Positions 1 to 8,932 of a stretch of 64,000 bases of DNA are shown here, piece after piece. A program made the translations under genes and the position numbers. How positions within the stretch are numbered: the first letter of the stretch is position 1; every line of letters begins with the position of its first letter. Source of the DNA: DB1 sp049323655 (GTDB lineage Bacteria; Desulfobacterota; Desulfobulbia; Desulfobulbales; SURF-16); NCBI GenBank assembly GCA_049323655.1, contig JBMONO010000034.1, positions 1 through 64,000 of the forward strand. The letters are read 5' to 3'. A model generated the notes under the pieces. The model searched no databases and had not been told where the DNA came from. It saw only the letters and a program-made list of their open reading frames with translations.

Positions 1-1033
1 GCGGCTAACGGGCTGCTCCCCTATCTCTCAAAAAAACATGTTCAATGAATCCGAATTCTCTCTTTCCCTGTTTAACGCATTCTGAGAATAATCTCTTGAT
101 TTTTATCAGCTAATTTGAGGGGCAACAGCGGATGATTTGTTTCAGGTATTCGATCATGACATGGCCCGGTCCTCCCTGTTCGTTTTGGCAACCGGTGTCA
201 TTCATGTTTGGCGTGCCGGAAAAAGCAAATGGTTTGTCGAAAAGGCGTGCGATTCTGTTCGATTCCGTTTTCGGGAACCGAACCGCCGTCCGAAATCTTT
301 TCCGGAACCAATCCCGCTTTGCGGAAAACGGGCGCGGATGTTACATAGAGGAAGTGTGGTTTACGCCGCTTCCCGCTCGTACCAGGCGACGATGCCGCCG
401 AGCTGCTCCTGCCGTTGCGAAGCAGGGCACAAAAGATTGAATTTCATGCCCAACCCACGATACTGCACAGGATGCATATCCTGTTGATTTCAATAGTTTT
501 TAAGCGGTGCATATGTTTCCGCACCCCTAAGATCGACCCGGTTTCGGCCTCCCGGCAAACCGAGCCGGAAAGTAGCCGACAATCCATGCCACGGATCGGC
601 TGAAAAGACAACGAAACGATCTCGCTGGGAGGCAATAAGACGGGGAAGTTTGAAGATGATTTCCGGTGTCCGGCCGGACTGCAAAACCGTTACCATCGTC
701 CGGTGCAGGGAAATCGGGGGAGAAAAACGCTTCTGACATGAACCGCCGCCGGATGTTGGCGATCATTATTTCTGATGTTGCATCAATAAGTTACGGGGAG
801 AGCCGAGGGTGGAGACTGTTTTGCGACAGGTCGACGCACCCTCCAGCGGGCGCTGTTCCCGCAGATGATCACCGATTTTATCGCCGTCACCCAGTCGCAA
901 CTGAGGGAGGCGATGCGCACCCAGCCAGCACATGCAGGCGACCAAGTAACCGCCCAAGTAGGTTTGCTCCCGTCGTTGGGGAAATTTTCGGCAGCTCCGG
1001 AAAGCCCGGACTGTAAATGAGAACAGGAACTGT
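1..1033. other. Gene-poor leader region, no supported gene
   Basis: No open frame in this kilobase has a recognisable family, a convincing ribosome binding site and protein-like composition together. Two fragments look slightly protein-like. One is a 38-codon minus-strand frame (477 down to 361) ending in GIVAWYEREAA. The other is a plus frame from about 860 to 1020 containing QMITDFIAVTQSQLREAM, which has no start codon in a sensible place. Both could be remnants of decayed genes. No riboswitch or tRNA consensus could be fitted to the GC-rich 560-760 stretch. Confidence 0.5.
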
Positions 1034-2011
1034 ATGACCCTTGCCTTTATTGCTGTAATTCTTGGTTTGGCGCTCCTCGTCTGGAGCGCCGACCGTTTTG
1101 TCGAGGGCTCGGCCTCCACCGCCCGCCATTTCGGCATGCCGCCGCTGTTGATCGGCATGGTGATCGTCGGCTTCGGCACCTCGGCGCCGGAGATGGTGGT
1201 GTCGGCGCTGGCCGCCTCGCAGGGCAACCCGGGCATCGCGCTGGGCAATGCCTACGGCTCGAACATCACCAACATCGCCCTGATCCTGGGGATGACGGCC
1301 TTGATCAGCCCCATCGCCGTCCATTCGCAGGTGCTGCGTAAAGAACTGCCCATTCTGACGGTGGTGACGGCGCTGGCGGCATGGCAGATATGGGATGGCG
1401 CAATCACCCGGCTCGATGCCATCGTGTTGCTGGTTGTTTTCGGCGGCCTGATGGCCTGGTCCATCTGGCAGGGGCTGCGGAAAAAAGAGGATGCGCTGGG
1501 TAGCGAGATCGAGCAGGAACTGGACGTCCGCGTCATGCCTCTCCGTCCTGCGCTCTTCTGGCTGGTGGTCGGTCTGCTGCTGCTCATTGTCAGCTCCCGC
1601 CTCCTGGTCTGGGGCGCGGTGGAGATCGCTCATGGGTTCGGGGCCAGCGATCTGATCATCGGTCTGACCATCGTCGCGGTCGGCACCTCGCTGCCGGAAC
1701 TGGCCTCGTCGCTGATCGCCACCCGCAAGGGGGAGCATGATATTGCGCTTGGTAACGTGCTCGGTTCCAACCTCTTCAACACCCTGGCGGTGGTGGGAAT
1801 CGCCGGAGCGATTCACCCGATGGCGGTGGGACCGGAGGTCTTCAATCGCGACATGCTGGTGATGACCGTCCTGACCCTGTCGCTGTTCGTCATCGGCTAC
1901 GGGTTCCGGGGTCCGGGCCGCATCAATCGCATCGAGGGGGCGGTGCTGCTGATCAGTTATGTGGGCTATACCGCCTATCTGGTCAGTACGGTTTTCGGCC
2001 AGTCAGTTTAA
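1034..2011 (+). CDS. Calcium/sodium antiporter, CaCA (YrbG) family
   Basis: Inner-membrane cation exchanger of the K+-independent YrbG/CaxA type, expected to move Ca2+ out against Na+ or H+. The 325-residue length and about ten hydrophobic segments fit the family. Both alpha repeats are visible: GFGTSAPE at residues 46-53 with GNAYGSNITN at 71-80, and VGTSLPE at 216-222 with GNVLGSNLFN at 240-249. The paired acidic residue in each GTSxPE motif is the ion ligand in this family. A charged cytoplasmic loop (about 148-170) separates the two halves. The start follows an AGGAA-like site. The next gene begins within a few tens of bases, so the two may be co-transcribed. The family call is secure; the exact ion is inferred. 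Confidence 0.9.
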   Translation: MTLAFIAVILGLALLVWSADRFVEGSASTARHFGMPPLLIGMVIVGFGTSAPEMVVSALAASQGNPGIALGNAYGSNITNIALILGMTALISPIAVHSQVLRKELPILTVVTALAAWQIWDGAITRLDAIVLLVVFGGLMAWSIWQGLRKKEDALGSEIEQELDVRVMPLRPALFWLVVGLLLLIVSSRLLVWGAVEIAHGFGASDLIIGLTIVAVGTSLPELASSLIATRKGEHDIALGNVLGSNLFNTLAVVGIAGAIHPMAVGPEVFNRDMLVMTVLTLSLFVIGYGFRGPGRINRIEGAVLLISYVGYTAYLVSTVFGQSV

Positions 2012-2056
2012 GGGGCAATGATCGCCGCTGAAAATGATAATGACAAAGGAAAAACC

Positions 2057-2812
2057 GTGAACGATTTGCAACTGCTCATTGACCTCCACCGAGCTGCCGA
2101 ACGGCAAGGGCCGGGCGGCGAAGCTGAAACAAAACGGGCCCTGGAGCTGGCCGGACTCGACCGCTCTCGCCCGTTGAGGATTGCCGACATTGGCTGCGGC
2201 ACCGGCGCGTCGACCATCCTTCTTGCCAAGGAACTGGATGCCGATATCATTGCCGTGGACTTCCTGCCGGAATTTCTCGGCGAGCTGCAAGCCAGAGCGC
2301 ACGATCATGGCGTGGCGACCCGGATCACCACGCTGAACTGCTCCATGGCTGCCCTGCCTTTTACGGTGGGGGAATTCGACGTGCTGTGGTCCGAGGGGGC
2401 CATCTACACCATGGGCTTCGAGGCCGGGATCTCGGCCTGGAGCCGATTTTTGAAGCCCGGCGGAAAGCTCGTTGTTTCAGAAATTACCTGGCTTAGTGCC
2501 ACGCGACCTCCGGAGCTCCAGTCCCATTGGGAGAAGGAGTACCCGGAGATCGATGTCGCCTCGGCAAAAATCGCAATCCTTGAGCGGCATGGCTACAGTC
2601 CCGAGGCCTACTTTGTCCTGCCGACCCGATGCTGGCTTGAAAATTACTATCGGCCGCTGCAGAGTCGTTTTGACGCGTTTCTTGAGCGGCATGGCCGCAG
2701 CGACCAGGCCCTGGCCATCGTCGAAGCGGAACAGCAAGAAATAGCCCTGTATGAAAAATACAGCGCCTACTACAGCTATGGCGTCTATGTGGCGAAAAAG
2801 TGCAAGGGGTGA
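2057..2812 (+). CDS. Class I SAM-dependent methyltransferase
   Basis: Soluble methyltransferase with the Rossmann glycine motif IADIGCGTG at residues 42-50, a post-I acidic segment (DIIAVDFLPEF) and a hydrophobic C-terminal half typical of small-molecule methyltransferases. The GTG at 2057, preceded by AAAGGA, is preferred because it starts the protein at NDLQLLIDLH. An in-frame ATG at 2018, seven bases after the upstream stop, would add 13 poorly conserved-looking residues. The gene directly follows the antiporter. The substrate is unknown: nothing in the sequence separates an arsenite, lipid or metabolite methylase, and the cysteine pattern of arsenite methylases is not seen. Confidence 0.8.
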   Translation: MNDLQLLIDLHRAAERQGPGGEAETKRALELAGLDRSRPLRIADIGCGTGASTILLAKELDADIIAVDFLPEFLGELQARAHDHGVATRITTLNCSMAALPFTVGEFDVLWSEGAIYTMGFEAGISAWSRFLKPGGKLVVSEITWLSATRPPELQSHWEKEYPEIDVASAKIAILERHGYSPEAYFVLPTRCWLENYYRPLQSRFDAFLERHGRSDQALAIVEAEQQEIALYEKYSAYYSYGVYVAKKCKG

Positions 2813-3023
2813 TGCCAAAGGCGGCGAATCAAGGCCCTTGCCGACGGCATCGCTGATCTGAAACTATCGCACGGCACCATCATTCTGTTTGCCTTTTTGC
2901 CCTTGATCCTCTATTGTGATCCACGGAGATGTTTTCATGGCAGCCTGGCAGCTCCAGGCCGCGTGGTGCCCTCATCGCCGGCGATTTCTCCCCAAAACCG
3001 CATCCCCACTAAAGAGGAACGAT

Positions 3024-5315
3024 ATGTCCCCGAAATTGCGCCTGTTATCCCTGTCTGCCTTTTTTCTCCTGCTGTTAGTGCCGCTCGTTGCCTGCACCAG
3101 TCCGGATGTCAAGAAAAAGGCCCATTTTGACAAAGGCATGGAATATGTCAATCAAAACAAGCTGAACGAGGCGATCCTCGAGTTCCGCAATGCGGTCCAG
3201 GTTGATCCCAAATATGCCGAGGCCCGCTATCAGCTCGGGCTGGCCTACCTGAAGACCGGGGAAAGCAAAAACGCCTTCCAGGAGCTGCAGCGAACCGCGA
3301 GCCTTGACCCGAAGAATCTCGATGCCCAGTTGAAAACCGCCGAGTTTCTGCTGCTCGGCAAACAGGTCGAAGAAAGCAGAAGTTATATTGACAAGATTCT
3401 CGAACAGAATCCGAACCATGCCGAGGGCCTGGCGGTGCTTGCCAATATCGAGCTGCTCGGCGGCAACACGGCAAAGGCAAAAGAGGCCCTGGACAAGGCC
3501 CTGGCCAGTGAACCGAAGCTTGATCGCCTCTACATTCTCCAATCGCGCATCCTGGCGCGGGAAAACGACATGAAGGGCGCCGAGGCTTCCCTGCTGAAGG
3601 CCATCGAACTCAGCCCGGATAAACTTTCCACCTATCAGACGTTGTCAGGATTTTATTACAGCCAGAAGGATTACGACAAGACCCAGGCTACCCTCGAGCG
3701 GACCATTGCCCGCTTCCCCGATTCGCCCCAGCCCCTGCTGGAGATGGCGGCGTTTCTGATCGGTCGCAATGAGAAGGCCAAGGCGGAGGAGACCATTCTC
3801 AAGGCCCTTGCCCTGGAGCCGGAAAACGAGCGGACCGTGCTTTTTCTCATCGATTTTTACAAACAGGCCGGTGAGCCGGCCAAGGCGGAGGAGGCCTTGC
3901 AAAAGGCCATCGCTACCAGCAAGAATCCCCAGGAGTTAAAAGGCGTTCTGGCGGATTTTTATTTCGAGGAGCAGCGCTTCCCGGAGGCCAAAGAACTGGT
4001 TGATGCGGTGCTGGCGGAAAACGATAAACTGGCCCAGCCGCGACTGGTCAAGGCAAAGCTCGCCATCCATGACAACGCCAACGACGAGGCGATCACCATT
4101 CTCGACAAGCTTGTGCAGGAAAACCCTCGCTGGGGCGAGGCCCACCTGCAGCTGGCCCTGGCCCAGCTGGGTAAGGGCAGCATGGAATTGTCGCAGAAGG
4201 CGGCGGCCGAGGCGGTCAAGCATATGCCGCGTAACTCCCGCGCCCATGCCCTGCTGGCTCACCATCATCTGCGCAACGGCGAATACGAAAGTGCCCAGAA
4301 GGAGGCCACCGTTGCCGTGCAGCTCGATTCGCGCAATGTCCGGGCGGCCATCATTCTCGGCCAGAGCCTGCTGGGCGCCGGCAAGACCGACGACGCCCTG
4401 AAGATCTTCGAGCAGATGAACAACAAGGTGCCCGGCACCCTCGAATTTGTCCACAATCTCGCCATGACCCGACTGGCCCGCAAGGAGTTCGACAAGGCGG
4501 CGGTCCTGCTGGAGGAGGCCCTGACCGTCAAGAGTGATTTTGTCCCGGCCCTGGTCACCCTGACCGCCCTCGATCTTCAGAACAAGGATGCGGAAAAGGC
4601 GGTCCAGCGGGTTCGGCGGCAGCTCGAGCAGGCGCCGGACAACGCCGCCATGCTGCTGCTGCTCGGCGATCTGCTGCTGATCCGCAACTCCCAGAATGAG
4701 GCCGCCGATGTCTTCCGTAAGGTGCAATCCCTTGCCCCGGAGAACCCCCGGCCCTATATGATGCTTGCCCGCATTATGGTCCAGGCCGGCAAGCAGGATG
4801 AGGCCATCAGTGAATTCCAGGCCCTGCTCGCCAAGCAGCCGGATTCGGTCGAGGCCCTGATGGGACTCGGCCCCCTCTATGAACAGACCGGCAGAACCGA
4901 CGAGGCGAAAAAGGTCTACCAGCAATTACTGCAACGCGACCCGAAATTCGCCCCGGCTGCCAACAACCTGGCCTGGCTCCTAACCCAGGAGGAGAATCCC
5001 GATATGGGCGAGGCCCTGCGCCTGGCCCTGATCGCCAAGGAACGGCTGCCCAATGACCCGAACATCAGCGACACCCTGGGCTTCGTCCACTACCTGCGCG
5101 GCTCGCACGGCCTTGCCGTGACCCAGTTCCGTGAGGCCCTGGCCGCCAATAACGTGCCGACGATCCGCTACCACCTCGCCTTGGCGCTCAAAGGGCAGGG
5201 ACAGGATAAGGAGGCCCTGGAGCAGCTGCAGGAGAGCCTTGCCGCCACCATCTTTTTCCCGGAACGGCAGCAGGCGGAAAAATTGCTGGCTGAATGGCAG
5301 GCTGCCGCTAAATAG
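3024..5315 (+). CDS. Large TPR-repeat lipoprotein
   Basis: A 763-residue lipoprotein. The N terminus has a lysine/arginine cap, a leucine-rich h-region and the lipobox LVAC with Cys24, so it should be exported and lipid-anchored. The rest is almost wholly tetratricopeptide repeats (around twenty), with recurring patterns such as YAEARYQLGLAYLKTG and NLAWLL. It resembles the PrsT-type TPR lipoproteins found with EPS or PEP-CTERM systems, but no such cluster is present here. The start at 3024 is chosen because it follows AGAGGA and gives a clean signal peptide; an in-frame upstream ATG at 2916 would mask the signal. The phosphatase gene follows after two bases, which suggests co-expression. The role is probably a scaffold for envelope assembly; the partner is unknown. 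Confidence 0.85.
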   Translation: MSPKLRLLSLSAFFLLLLVPLVACTSPDVKKKAHFDKGMEYVNQNKLNEAILEFRNAVQVDPKYAEARYQLGLAYLKTGESKNAFQELQRTASLDPKNLDAQLKTAEFLLLGKQVEESRSYIDKILEQNPNHAEGLAVLANIELLGGNTAKAKEALDKALASEPKLDRLYILQSRILARENDMKGAEASLLKAIELSPDKLSTYQTLSGFYYSQKDYDKTQATLERTIARFPDSPQPLLEMAAFLIGRNEKAKAEETILKALALEPENERTVLFLIDFYKQAGEPAKAEEALQKAIATSKNPQELKGVLADFYFEEQRFPEAKELVDAVLAENDKLAQPRLVKAKLAIHDNANDEAITILDKLVQENPRWGEAHLQLALAQLGKGSMELSQKAAAEAVKHMPRNSRAHALLAHHHLRNGEYESAQKEATVAVQLDSRNVRAAIILGQSLLGAGKTDDALKIFEQMNNKVPGTLEFVHNLAMTRLARKEFDKAAVLLEEALTVKSDFVPALVTLTALDLQNKDAEKAVQRVRRQLEQAPDNAAMLLLLGDLLLIRNSQNEAADVFRKVQSLAPENPRPYMMLARIMVQAGKQDEAISEFQALLAKQPDSVEALMGLGPLYEQTGRTDEAKKVYQQLLQRDPKFAPAANNLAWLLTQEENPDMGEALRLALIAKERLPNDPNISDTLGFVHYLRGSHGLAVTQFREALAANNVPTIRYHLALALKGQGQDKEALEQLQESLAATIFFPERQQAEKLLAEWQAAAK

Positions 5316-5317
5316 GT

Positions 5318-6001
5318 ATGGGACGAACCTTTGTCATCGGCGATATTCACGGCTGTTATGACGCCCTGCTGGAGCTCTTCTACGCCATCTCGCCGGACAT
5401 GGAGGAGGACAGGATCATCCTGCTGGGGGATTATATCGATCGCGGCCCGGACGCCAAAAAAGTCGTCTCTTTTATCATTCGGCTGATGGAGCAGGCGCCC
5501 GGCCGGATCATCCCATTGCTGGGCAATCATGAGCAGGCCTTGCTCGCCGCCTTGGCCGGTGAAGGGCGGGATTTTTATCTGCGGATGGGTGGCGACAAAA
5601 CCCTGCTCAGTTACGGCATTAACCCGCCTTTCACCGGGCCGATCGCCGGCCGCATCCCGGTCAGCCACCTCCATTTTTTCGATGAGCTGTTGCTCTTCTG
5701 GGAGGATGACGACTACATTTACGTCCATGCCGGCCTGCAGCCCGGCCTCCATCTCAGTCAACAGTCGCCGAGCTGGTGCTGCTGGGCGCGGGAGCAGTTT
5801 CTCGCCTCGGACTATGATTTCGGCAAGACGGTGGTCTTTGCCCACACCCCTTTCGATGCGCCGCTGGTGAAGAAAAACCGGATCGGCATCGACACCGGCG
5901 CGGTTTATGGCGGCCGCCTGACCTGCCTGGTCCTGCCGGACAAAACCTTTGTCAGCGTCCCGGTAGCCGCTGCAAACGGCTCAGCCCCAGCCGCCATTTA
6001 A
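5318..6001 (+). CDS. Metallophosphoesterase, PPP Ser/Thr-phosphatase type
   Basis: Binuclear metal phosphatase of 227 residues with the full PPP signature in order: GDIHG (8-12), GDYIDRG (37-43) and GNHE (69-72), followed by a later VHAGLQPG and VFAHTP that supply the remaining metal-binding histidines. Bacterial members dephosphorylate proteins or cleave diadenosine tetraphosphate. The length and motif spacing fit the bacterial PrpA/ApaH-like branch, and the choice between the two substrates cannot be made here. It starts two bases after the TPR lipoprotein stop, so translation is probably coupled. Confidence 0.88.
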   Translation: MGRTFVIGDIHGCYDALLELFYAISPDMEEDRIILLGDYIDRGPDAKKVVSFIIRLMEQAPGRIIPLLGNHEQALLAALAGEGRDFYLRMGGDKTLLSYGINPPFTGPIAGRIPVSHLHFFDELLLFWEDDDYIYVHAGLQPGLHLSQQSPSWCCWAREQFLASDYDFGKTVVFAHTPFDAPLVKKNRIGIDTGAVYGGRLTCLVLPDKTFVSVPVAAANGSAPAAI

Positions 6002-6037
6002 GGCGCTTCAGGCGTTACCCCGCTTTAGCCACTTTTT

Positions 6038-7090
6038 TCAGATCTCCAGCATCCGGTCCAAGGCCAGTCGGGCGCCGACCGCGGTTTCCCGGTCAACGCT
6101 GATCTGATTCACCACCTTTCCCGCCGCCAGGTTGTCGAGCACCCAGAGGAGATTCTCCGGGGTGATGCGGCTCATCGTCCCGCAGGTGCAGGGCGTCGGC
6201 GCAAGGAGCAGCACGGTTTTGTCGGGATGCTGCATGCGCAGGCGGTTCACCAGGTTGACCTCGGTGCCGATCGCCCAGATCGTCCCTGGCGCCGATTCGG
6301 CCACCGCGGCGATGATCTGCTCGGTGGAGCCGTGGCAGTCCGCTGCCTGAACGACCGGAAAGGCGCTTTCCGGATGGACGATGATGCGAATGCCCGGATG
6401 CTCTCTTCGCAACTGCGTTATCTGGTCCACCGTAAATTCCTGGTGGACGTGGCAGCAGCCGTTCCAGAGGATGGCCCGTGCTTTCCGGAGCTGTTCGGCG
6501 CTGTTGCCGCCCAGGGGCAGGCCGCGCTGCCAGAGGACGATCCTGTCATCGGCTAGGTCGAGCGCCTTTGCGGTGTTCCGGCCCAGGTGTTCATCCGGGA
6601 AAAAGAAGACCTTTTCGCCCCGGGCCATGGCCCAGCGCATTACCCGCTCCGCGTTGGAGGAGGTGCAGACCGCGCCGCCGTGGGTGCCGACAAAGGCCTT
6701 GATTCGGGCGGAAGAGTTGACATAGGTGACGGGAATGACCCGGCTCATGTCGGTCAGCGCCGCCATCTCTTGCCAGGCGCCGGCAACCTCTTCCGCGGTG
6801 GCCATGTCCGCCATCGGGCAGCCGGCCTGCAGGTCCGGGAGGATGACGGCCTGATCGTCTTCGGTCAGGATGTCGGCTGATTCCGCCATGAAATGGACGC
6901 CGCAGAAAATGATGAAGGGATACTTGCCCGCCTCTGCCGCCTGGCGGGCAAGTTTGAGGGAATCGCCGGTCAGATCGGCAAAGCGGTAAACGTCTTCCTG
7001 CTGGTAGTGGTGGGCGAGGATCAGCACCTTGCCCTGAAGCTCATCCTTGCGGTCCTGCAATTGCTCGAAAATGTTTTTTTTCGCTGTCAT
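6038..7090 (-). CDS. nadA: Quinolinate synthase NadA
   Basis: Condenses iminoaspartate with dihydroxyacetone phosphate to quinolinate, the second step of de novo NAD synthesis, using an oxygen-sensitive [4Fe-4S] cluster. The length of 350 residues is typical. Candidate cluster cysteines lie at 91 (AGCPMADM), 212/213 (NGCCHVHQ) and 301/303 (PTPCTCGTM), spaced as in characterised NadA. The N-terminal LAHHYQ motif and the VHPES segment bind substrate. No nadB or nadC is next to it. It is monocistronic or the last gene of a short minus transcript, and a terminator for the upstream gene lies at 7111-7141. Confidence 0.95.
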   Translation of the reverse strand: MTAKKNIFEQLQDRKDELQGKVLILAHHYQQEDVYRFADLTGDSLKLARQAAEAGKYPFIIFCGVHFMAESADILTEDDQAVILPDLQAGCPMADMATAEEVAGAWQEMAALTDMSRVIPVTYVNSSARIKAFVGTHGGAVCTSSNAERVMRWAMARGEKVFFFPDEHLGRNTAKALDLADDRIVLWQRGLPLGGNSAEQLRKARAILWNGCCHVHQEFTVDQITQLRREHPGIRIIVHPESAFPVVQAADCHGSTEQIIAAVAESAPGTIWAIGTEVNLVNRLRMQHPDKTVLLLAPTPCTCGTMSRITPENLLWVLDNLAAGKVVNQISVDRETAVGARLALDRMLEI

Positions 7091-7110
7091 TGGTCCTGTT
7101 TTCCCCTCAG

Positions 7111-7141
7111 TGAATAAAAATGGGGCTTATTGCTAAGCCCC
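7111..7141 (-). terminator. Intrinsic terminator of the HPF/CSD gene
   Basis: Perfect 8-bp stem (7122-7129 with 7134-7141, core GGGGCTTA) around a TTGC loop, followed on the minus strand by an ATTTTTATT tract. It lies between the stop of the gene at 7232 and nadA and is correctly oriented to end the former. Confidence 0.8.
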
Positions 7142-7231
7142 TCTGGACATCATCGTCGGTTGTCCGGGCGACGATCAAGCTGACAGTTGAATCGTCCCCG
7201 TCTGGCGGAAATGATTATGATCGGCAACGGC

Positions 7232-7774
7232 TCACTGGGCGATCCGCACCCAGGTGGCCTGCGGCCCCTTGTTGCCCTCGGTAACGCCGAAGGAAACGGA
7301 ATCGCCTTCGGCCAGCTGATCCATGGCCAGATCCTTCAGGGAGTTCTCGTGGAAATAGATCTCCTTGCCGTCGCTGGCAACGATAAAGCCGTAGGATTCA
7401 AAGGGCGAGAGGGATTTGATGACCCCGGTGCCTGCCCCGGTTTCCACGATCGGCTCGGCCACCTTGACCGTCTGGCGCCGTTTGCGCTGCAGCTCCTTGA
7501 GCTGCATACCGAGCTTGTCAAAGGCATCGACCAGCAATGGCCGTACCGACTCGCCCTTGCGTTTGACAACAACCGTATCGTTGGGGACCGCGGCGACGAG
7601 GCGCACCTCATAGCCCCCCTGTTTATGGGAGGTGGTTTCTTCAATGGTCACCCGCAGATTGAGGATCAGCCCCGGATGATGACGCATCAACCGTTCCTTC
7701 TCCTCCTCGATTTTTTCCTGCCAGGACTTGCGGACATCGAGATTACGGCCTTCAACCTTCAGTTCCATAAACAT
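7232..7774 (-). CDS. HPF/RaiA-like ribosome-associated protein fused to a cold-shock domain
   Basis: A 180-residue fusion. Residues 1-100 match the sigma-54 modulation/HPF (RaiA) fold that binds the 30S decoding region in stressed cells: ELKVEGRNLDVR, then a helix, and a DAFDKLGMQLKELQRKRR helix. Residues 115-178 are a cold-shock domain with both RNA-binding motifs, SYGFI (127-131) and YFHENS (140-145). The usual long-HPF dimerisation domain is absent and replaced by the CSD. It likely binds ribosomes and single-stranded RNA during stress. The start follows GGAGGAT, a strong site. It is monocistronic, with its own terminator. Confidence 0.85.
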   Translation of the reverse strand: MFMELKVEGRNLDVRKSWQEKIEEEKERLMRHHPGLILNLRVTIEETTSHKQGGYEVRLVAAVPNDTVVVKRKGESVRPLLVDAFDKLGMQLKELQRKRRQTVKVAEPIVETGAGTGVIKSLSPFESYGFIVASDGKEIYFHENSLKDLAMDQLAEGDSVSFGVTEGNKGPQATWVRIAQ

Positions 7775-7927
7775 CCTCCATGCTGAATTCCGCCGTACCG
7801 CGACTTCAAATACGGCAATGGAACACCTCTCCGGTCAGTGTTGCTCAGCGACCGGATTTTCCGTGTACTATCAGGTTATCATATTCTTTTTTTTAGCTCC
7901 ACCTTTCTCTTGCTGCGGTTTTGATTT

Positions 7928-8932
7928 TCAGAATGGCCCGGCAAAACGCCGGCGCAGGGAGGTGATTCGCTCCAGAGACTGATGGCAGCGGGCGAGACTG
8001 ACCTCGCCGGCGGCAATTGCGGCGATGAGCCGGGCATGGGCCCGACGGATTTTGTCGTGATCATGGCAGATCAGCAGCAGGTCCGCTCCGGCCCGAAATG
8101 CCCGGAGAGCGGCATCCGCCACGGACCCCTCGTTTTCGATTGCCCCCATCTCCAGGTCATCGGTGACGATGACCCCGGCAAAGCCAAACTCGTCACGGAG
8201 CAGGCCGGACAGCACCTTTTCTGACAGGGTGGCCGGGGTTTGCGGATCAAGCTCCGTGTAAATGGTGTGGGAAGTCATGATTGCTGCCAGTCCGATCCTG
8301 ATCGCCGCCTCAAAGGGGGGAAGGTCGATCGCCCGGATCTGGGCGAGGGATCGGGAAACCACCGGCAGGTGCAGGTGGGGATCGAGTTGGGCCGCGCCAA
8401 GGCCGGGGAAATGCTTGCCGCAGGCGGCAATGCCTCCCTGCTGCAGACCCCGGATCACCTGGGCGCCGAGTTCGGCAACCCGCTTGGGCTCGCCGCCCAG
8501 AACCCGTTTTTCCATGAAAAAGCCCTGCCCTGCCGGACAGACATCAAGCACCGGGGCAAGGTTCATGTTGATGCCGGCGCTCGACAGTTCGCGCACGCAG
8601 GCCGAGATGTAGTGATCCAGCGCCTTTTCCGGTTTCGGGCCCTCGGCCAGGCGGCGGGCATCGGCAAACTGGGTGAAAGGCGGCGGCAGCCGCGCCACGC
8701 TGCCGCCCTCCTGGTCGATGGAGATCAGAGCCGGCGGCAGGCCGGCCTGGCGGCAGTGATTTTGCAGTTCGCTGCACAACTGACCGAGTTGCTCCGGGCT
8801 TTCCACGTTGCGGCGGAAAATGATGAAGTTGTTGATGCCGAGCACGGTGATCAAGCCCAGGGTGGAAGCATCCACCCTCTTGCCGGCAAGACCGACCATG
8901 AACAGCTGGCCCGCATGCGGGAATGGTGTCAT
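7928..8932 (-). CDS. nagZ: Beta-N-acetylhexosaminidase NagZ (GH3)
   Basis: Cytoplasmic GH3 enzyme that removes N-acetylglucosamine from recycled muropeptides. In the 334-residue product the family marks are IDQEGG (72-77), KHFPG (173-177), the catalytic Asp-x-His dyad at Asp184/His186 (LDPHLHLP) and the nucleophile aspartates at 258-259 (TDDLEMGA). One deviation: the usual KHFPGHG is KHFPGLG here, while the catalytic DxH is intact. The ATG at 8932 is chosen because it follows AAGGGAA and overlaps the queC stop by four bases (ATGA); the open frame extends to 9016 but that would bury it in queC. It is the last gene of the sfsA-queC-nagZ operon. Confidence 0.9.
   Translation of the reverse strand: MTPFPHAGQLFMVGLAGKRVDASTLGLITVLGINNFIIFRRNVESPEQLGQLCSELQNHCRQAGLPPALISIDQEGGSVARLPPPFTQFADARRLAEGPKPEKALDHYISACVRELSSAGINMNLAPVLDVCPAGQGFFMEKRVLGGEPKRVAELGAQVIRGLQQGGIAACGKHFPGLGAAQLDPHLHLPVVSRSLAQIRAIDLPPFEAAIRIGLAAIMTSHTIYTELDPQTPATLSEKVLSGLLRDEFGFAGVIVTDDLEMGAIENEGSVADAALRAFRAGADLLLICHDHDKIRRAHARLIAAIAAGEVSLARCHQSLERITSLRRRFAGPF

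Noticed and set aside
655..745. tRNA-like pattern with an ACTGCAAAA loop
   Set aside because: The anticodon stem has only three to four pairs, and no T-arm or acceptor arm could be matched.
560..760. Possible cobalamin-type riboswitch before the antiporter
   Set aside because: No B12 box (GCCACTG) or other class consensus was found, and the antiporter starts 270 bases further on.
887..1816. A 309-codon minus frame across the antiporter
   Set aside because: Shadow of the antiporter gene; full of His-Arg-Gln runs typical of antisense frames.
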